From Cohnella baijiui (GTDB taxonomy: Bacteria; Bacillota; Bacilli; Paenibacillales; Paenibacillaceae): a stretch of 64,000 bases of DNA. Location: the NCBI RefSeq assembly GCF_020731285.1, contig NZ_JAJFOW010000004.1:186001-250000 (forward strand). Direction: 5' to 3'. Both the position numbers and the translations under genes were made by a program. Position 1 is the first letter of the stretch. Each line of letters opens with the position of its first letter. Positions 62,169 to 64,000 of this stretch are shown piece by piece. The notes beneath the pieces are model-generated. The model searched no databases and was not told the DNA's origin. It worked only from the letters and a program-made list of their open reading frames with translations.

Positions 62169-63227
62169 ATGTTGCAAACCAAGCAGCCAGTGTTGCGCAA
62201 GTTTTATTACCCGGTCATGCCGGTATCGATGCTCGCGGACGGGCCGAAGCACGTCACGCTGTTCGGCGAGCCCGTCGCCCTGTGGCTGGACGCCGATGGC
62301 AATCCGTCCGCGGCGGTCGACCGCTGCTGCCATCGCACGGCGAAGCTGTCCAAAGGCCGGGTGACGGACGGATGCATCGTCTGCCCATACCACGGTTGGC
62401 AGTTCAACCGCGACGGCAAATGCACGTACTTCCCGCAATCGGAGCTCGAAGATCCGCCGAAAGTGTACAAAATCAAGGCGTACCGCTGCGAGGAGCGGTA
62501 CGGCCACGTCTGGGTCGCCCTAGACGAGCCTTGGGCCGGCATTCCCGAGTTCAAGCGGTTCGGGGAGCCCGGGTTCCGCCAGATCGAGGAATTTTACCAC
62601 CCGATTCAATGCTCGGCGCTGCGCCTGATGGAAAATTCGTTCGACAATGCCCACATCGCGTTCGTCCACCACAACACGTTCGGCGACAACAAGGACCCCG
62701 TCCCGGCGGCCATGCGAATCGAGAAAAACGAGACCGGCTTCGACATGTACTCGGAAGTCCCGGTTACGAACAAGCTGAACTCGGTCGTCAAGGTGATCGA
62801 CGTCGAGGAGGCGGTGACGGTTCGCAAGACGCATTCGCGCTGGTTCCTGCCGTTCATCCGCCAGACCGACATCACCTATCCGACGGGGCTTGTCCATTCG
62901 ATCGTGACGTGCGCAACGCCGATCGACGACGCCAGCTGCATGCTGACCCAGTTCGTCTTCCGCAACGATACGGAGGAGGACGTCCCGGCGGAGAAAGTAA
63001 TCGCCTTCGACCGGGCGGTCGTGACCGAGGACATGGCAGTGCTCGAATCGACGGAGCCGAACGTGCCGCTCGATTTGAAGCTGCGCTTGGAGACGCACAT
63101 GTTTTCCGACAAGCCGGGCATTCTGATGCGCGAGATGCTGCTCGACCTGCTGAAGGAGCACGGCGAAGAGGAAGTGCTGCCCCGGTTCGGGACGCCGCAG
63201 GTGTACAAGATCGAGCTGAAAGCATAA
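62169..63227 (+). CDS. Rieske 2Fe-2S oxygenase (2)
   Basis: A 352-residue oxygenase. Cys53/His55 (CCHRTA) and Cys72/His75 (CPYHGWQF) bind the 2Fe-2S cluster, and Asp159, His162 and His167 in NSFDNAHIAFVHHN bind the mononuclear iron. It differs from the oxygenase at 59561 in the C-terminal half and probably has a different substrate or position specificity. ATG 62169 is behind AAAGGAGAG. It is the last gene of the island and has a strong terminator after it. Confidence 0.9.
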   Translation: MLQTKQPVLRKFYYPVMPVSMLADGPKHVTLFGEPVALWLDADGNPSAAVDRCCHRTAKLSKGRVTDGCIVCPYHGWQFNRDGKCTYFPQSELEDPPKVYKIKAYRCEERYGHVWVALDEPWAGIPEFKRFGEPGFRQIEEFYHPIQCSALRLMENSFDNAHIAFVHHNTFGDNKDPVPAAMRIEKNETGFDMYSEVPVTNKLNSVVKVIDVEEAVTVRKTHSRWFLPFIRQTDITYPTGLVHSIVTCATPIDDASCMLTQFVFRNDTEEDVPAEKVIAFDRAVVTEDMAVLESTEPNVPLDLKLRLETHMFSDKPGILMREMLLDLLKEHGEEEVLPRFGTPQVYKIELKA

Positions 63228-63261
63228 AAGCCGCCGCTTTCCCGTTATTCGACCCTCATCG

Positions 63262-63313
63262 AAGCCGCCTCCCTCGCAATCGCACATGCGATGCGCCGAG
63301 GGGGCGGTTTATT
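63262..63313 (+). terminator. Terminator after the island
   Basis: CCGCCTCCCTCG (63265-63276) pairs with CGAGGGGGCGG (63297-63307), with an inner ATCGCA/TGCGAT stem, and is followed by TTTATTT. Confidence 0.8.
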
Positions 63314-63401
63314 TGCGCGGGGGCCCGTAGGTGCAAGCTTCCCGCCCGAGCAAAACCAATCTCTGGCGGGCCCTGCGATCTCTCCGATCCCGCCCGCGGC
63401 T

Positions 63402-63435
63402 CGAGCCCCTTCCTACGGGAAGGGGCTCGTCCGTT
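63402..63435. terminator. Second hairpin with a TACG tetraloop
   Basis: CGAGCCCCTTCC (63402-63413) pairs perfectly with GGAAGGGGCTCG (63418-63429) around TACG. TCCGTTTGTC follows. It lies between convergent genes and may terminate transcription from both sides. Confidence 0.7.
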
Positions 63436-63520
63436 TGTCGCCGGCGATAGCGCGGCGATCTCGAATCAGACCGTGACGGCCGCCATCCGTACGCGGTGCT
63501 ACACTTTCGAGGGCATGCCG

Positions 63521-63973
63521 TCAGACGTTTCTCTTGGGTCGATCGGTATAGAAAACGTGGGTTTGCAGCACGTCCAGCGATCGCTCGATCTCCGCCCGCG
63601 TCTCCGGGGAGAACCGCTGCATGCGCGCCTGGAAAAGCGAGCCGTAGTGGGCGAAGACGCCGTCCATCATCGCTTGCCCTTCGGGCGAGAGCCGGATGGC
63701 CTGCTTGCGGCGATCCCCGGCGACGGCGAACTTCTCGCAGAGCCCTTTGTCGCCGAGCTTCTTCAGCTCGCGGCTCGTATTCGGCATGGACATGTGGAGG
63801 CAATCGCTGATTTCGCTCAGCGTGACGGGCTGGTCGACGGCGAGATATTCGAGTATGGCGTATTGGACGGGCGTGATGTCGTCCAAGCGCAGATCTTTTG
63901 AAAAATCATGCTTCACCTGATGCACGGAAGCCGTGAACGCGATGAGCTTGCGGAACAGATCGTTCGGTTCCAA
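63521..63973 (-). CDS. MarR-family transcriptional regulator
   Basis: A winged-helix regulator of about 150 residues. The DNA-binding part shows LDDITPVQYAILEYLAVDQPVTLSEISDCLHMSMPNTSRELKKL and AVAGDRRKQAIRLSPEG. TTG 63973 is used because GAGGTG lies six bases before it; an in-frame GTG at 63982 is possible. It converges with the Rieske gene. The upstream control region continues outside the window. It could respond to aromatic compounds. Confidence 0.88.
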   Translation of the reverse strand: MEPNDLFRKLIAFTASVHQVKHDFSKDLRLDDITPVQYAILEYLAVDQPVTLSEISDCLHMSMPNTSRELKKLGDKGLCEKFAVAGDRRKQAIRLSPEGQAMMDGVFAHYGSLFQARMQRFSPETRAEIERSLDVLQTHVFYTDRPKRNV

Positions 63974-64000
63974 GATAACCACCTCTTTAACGTCACCTTA

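Overview
The window reads as chromosomal DNA of a GC-rich, spore-former-type Firmicute close to Paenibacillus or Cohnella. The grounds are strong AGGAGG ribosome sites, TTG and GTG starts, a T-box leader on proS, sigma-A promoters, Fur boxes and a B. subtilis-like puc gene set. No rRNA, tRNA, CRISPR array, intact insertion sequence or prophage was recognised.

Layout. 1-4.4 kb: T-box-controlled proS, a MraY-type transferase and a BadF-type sugar kinase. 4.5-6.3 kb: two secreted Hcp-fold proteins flanking a short peptide with a lasso-leader-like motif. 6.5-7.0 kb: an array of eight palindromic units with a period near 51 bp. 7-11 kb: a luciferase-like oxidoreductase, a DeoR regulator, an SDR and a deoxynucleotidase. 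11.5-15.1 kb: an envelope cluster of zinc-ribbon membrane proteins and an SPFH protein. 15.3-18.4 kb: a DEAD-box helicase and a TetR/SDR pair. 18.7-23.8 kb: a siderophore ABC importer and a ferredoxin/flavodoxin-NADP reductase, facing each other across Fur boxes. 24-27.7 kb: a tandem GNAT, remnants of a regulator/ABC module, two chromate-transporter halves and an Lrp regulator.

From 28 to 63.2 kb lies a large catabolic island. It holds gamma-glutamyltransferase and a divergent PucR-family regulator. Next come a CocE-type hydrolase, a cytosine-deaminase-like enzyme and a flavodoxin-like protein, then an ABC importer with a THI5/NMT1-like binding protein. An eight-gene hydrolase/oxidase block of unknown substrate follows. 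A complete purine ring pathway comes next: xanthine dehydrogenase with its accessory proteins, guanine deaminase, uricase, HIU hydrolase, OHCU decarboxylase, allantoinase, allantoate amidohydrolase and ureidoglycine-glyoxylate aminotransferase. The island ends with a second 8-oxoguanine-deaminase-like enzyme and two Rieske oxygenases on either side of a second binding protein. No purine permease is present, so the ABC importer is the likely uptake route. I infer that the island takes up a substituted purine or related N-heterocycle, modifies it by oxygenation, deamination or hydrolysis, and channels it into xanthine to urate to allantoin to glycine and ammonia. The substrate itself cannot be read from the sequence.

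Several intergenic repeat families are present: a ~100-nt terminator-bearing element in four copies, the palindromic array, and short imperfect palindromes.
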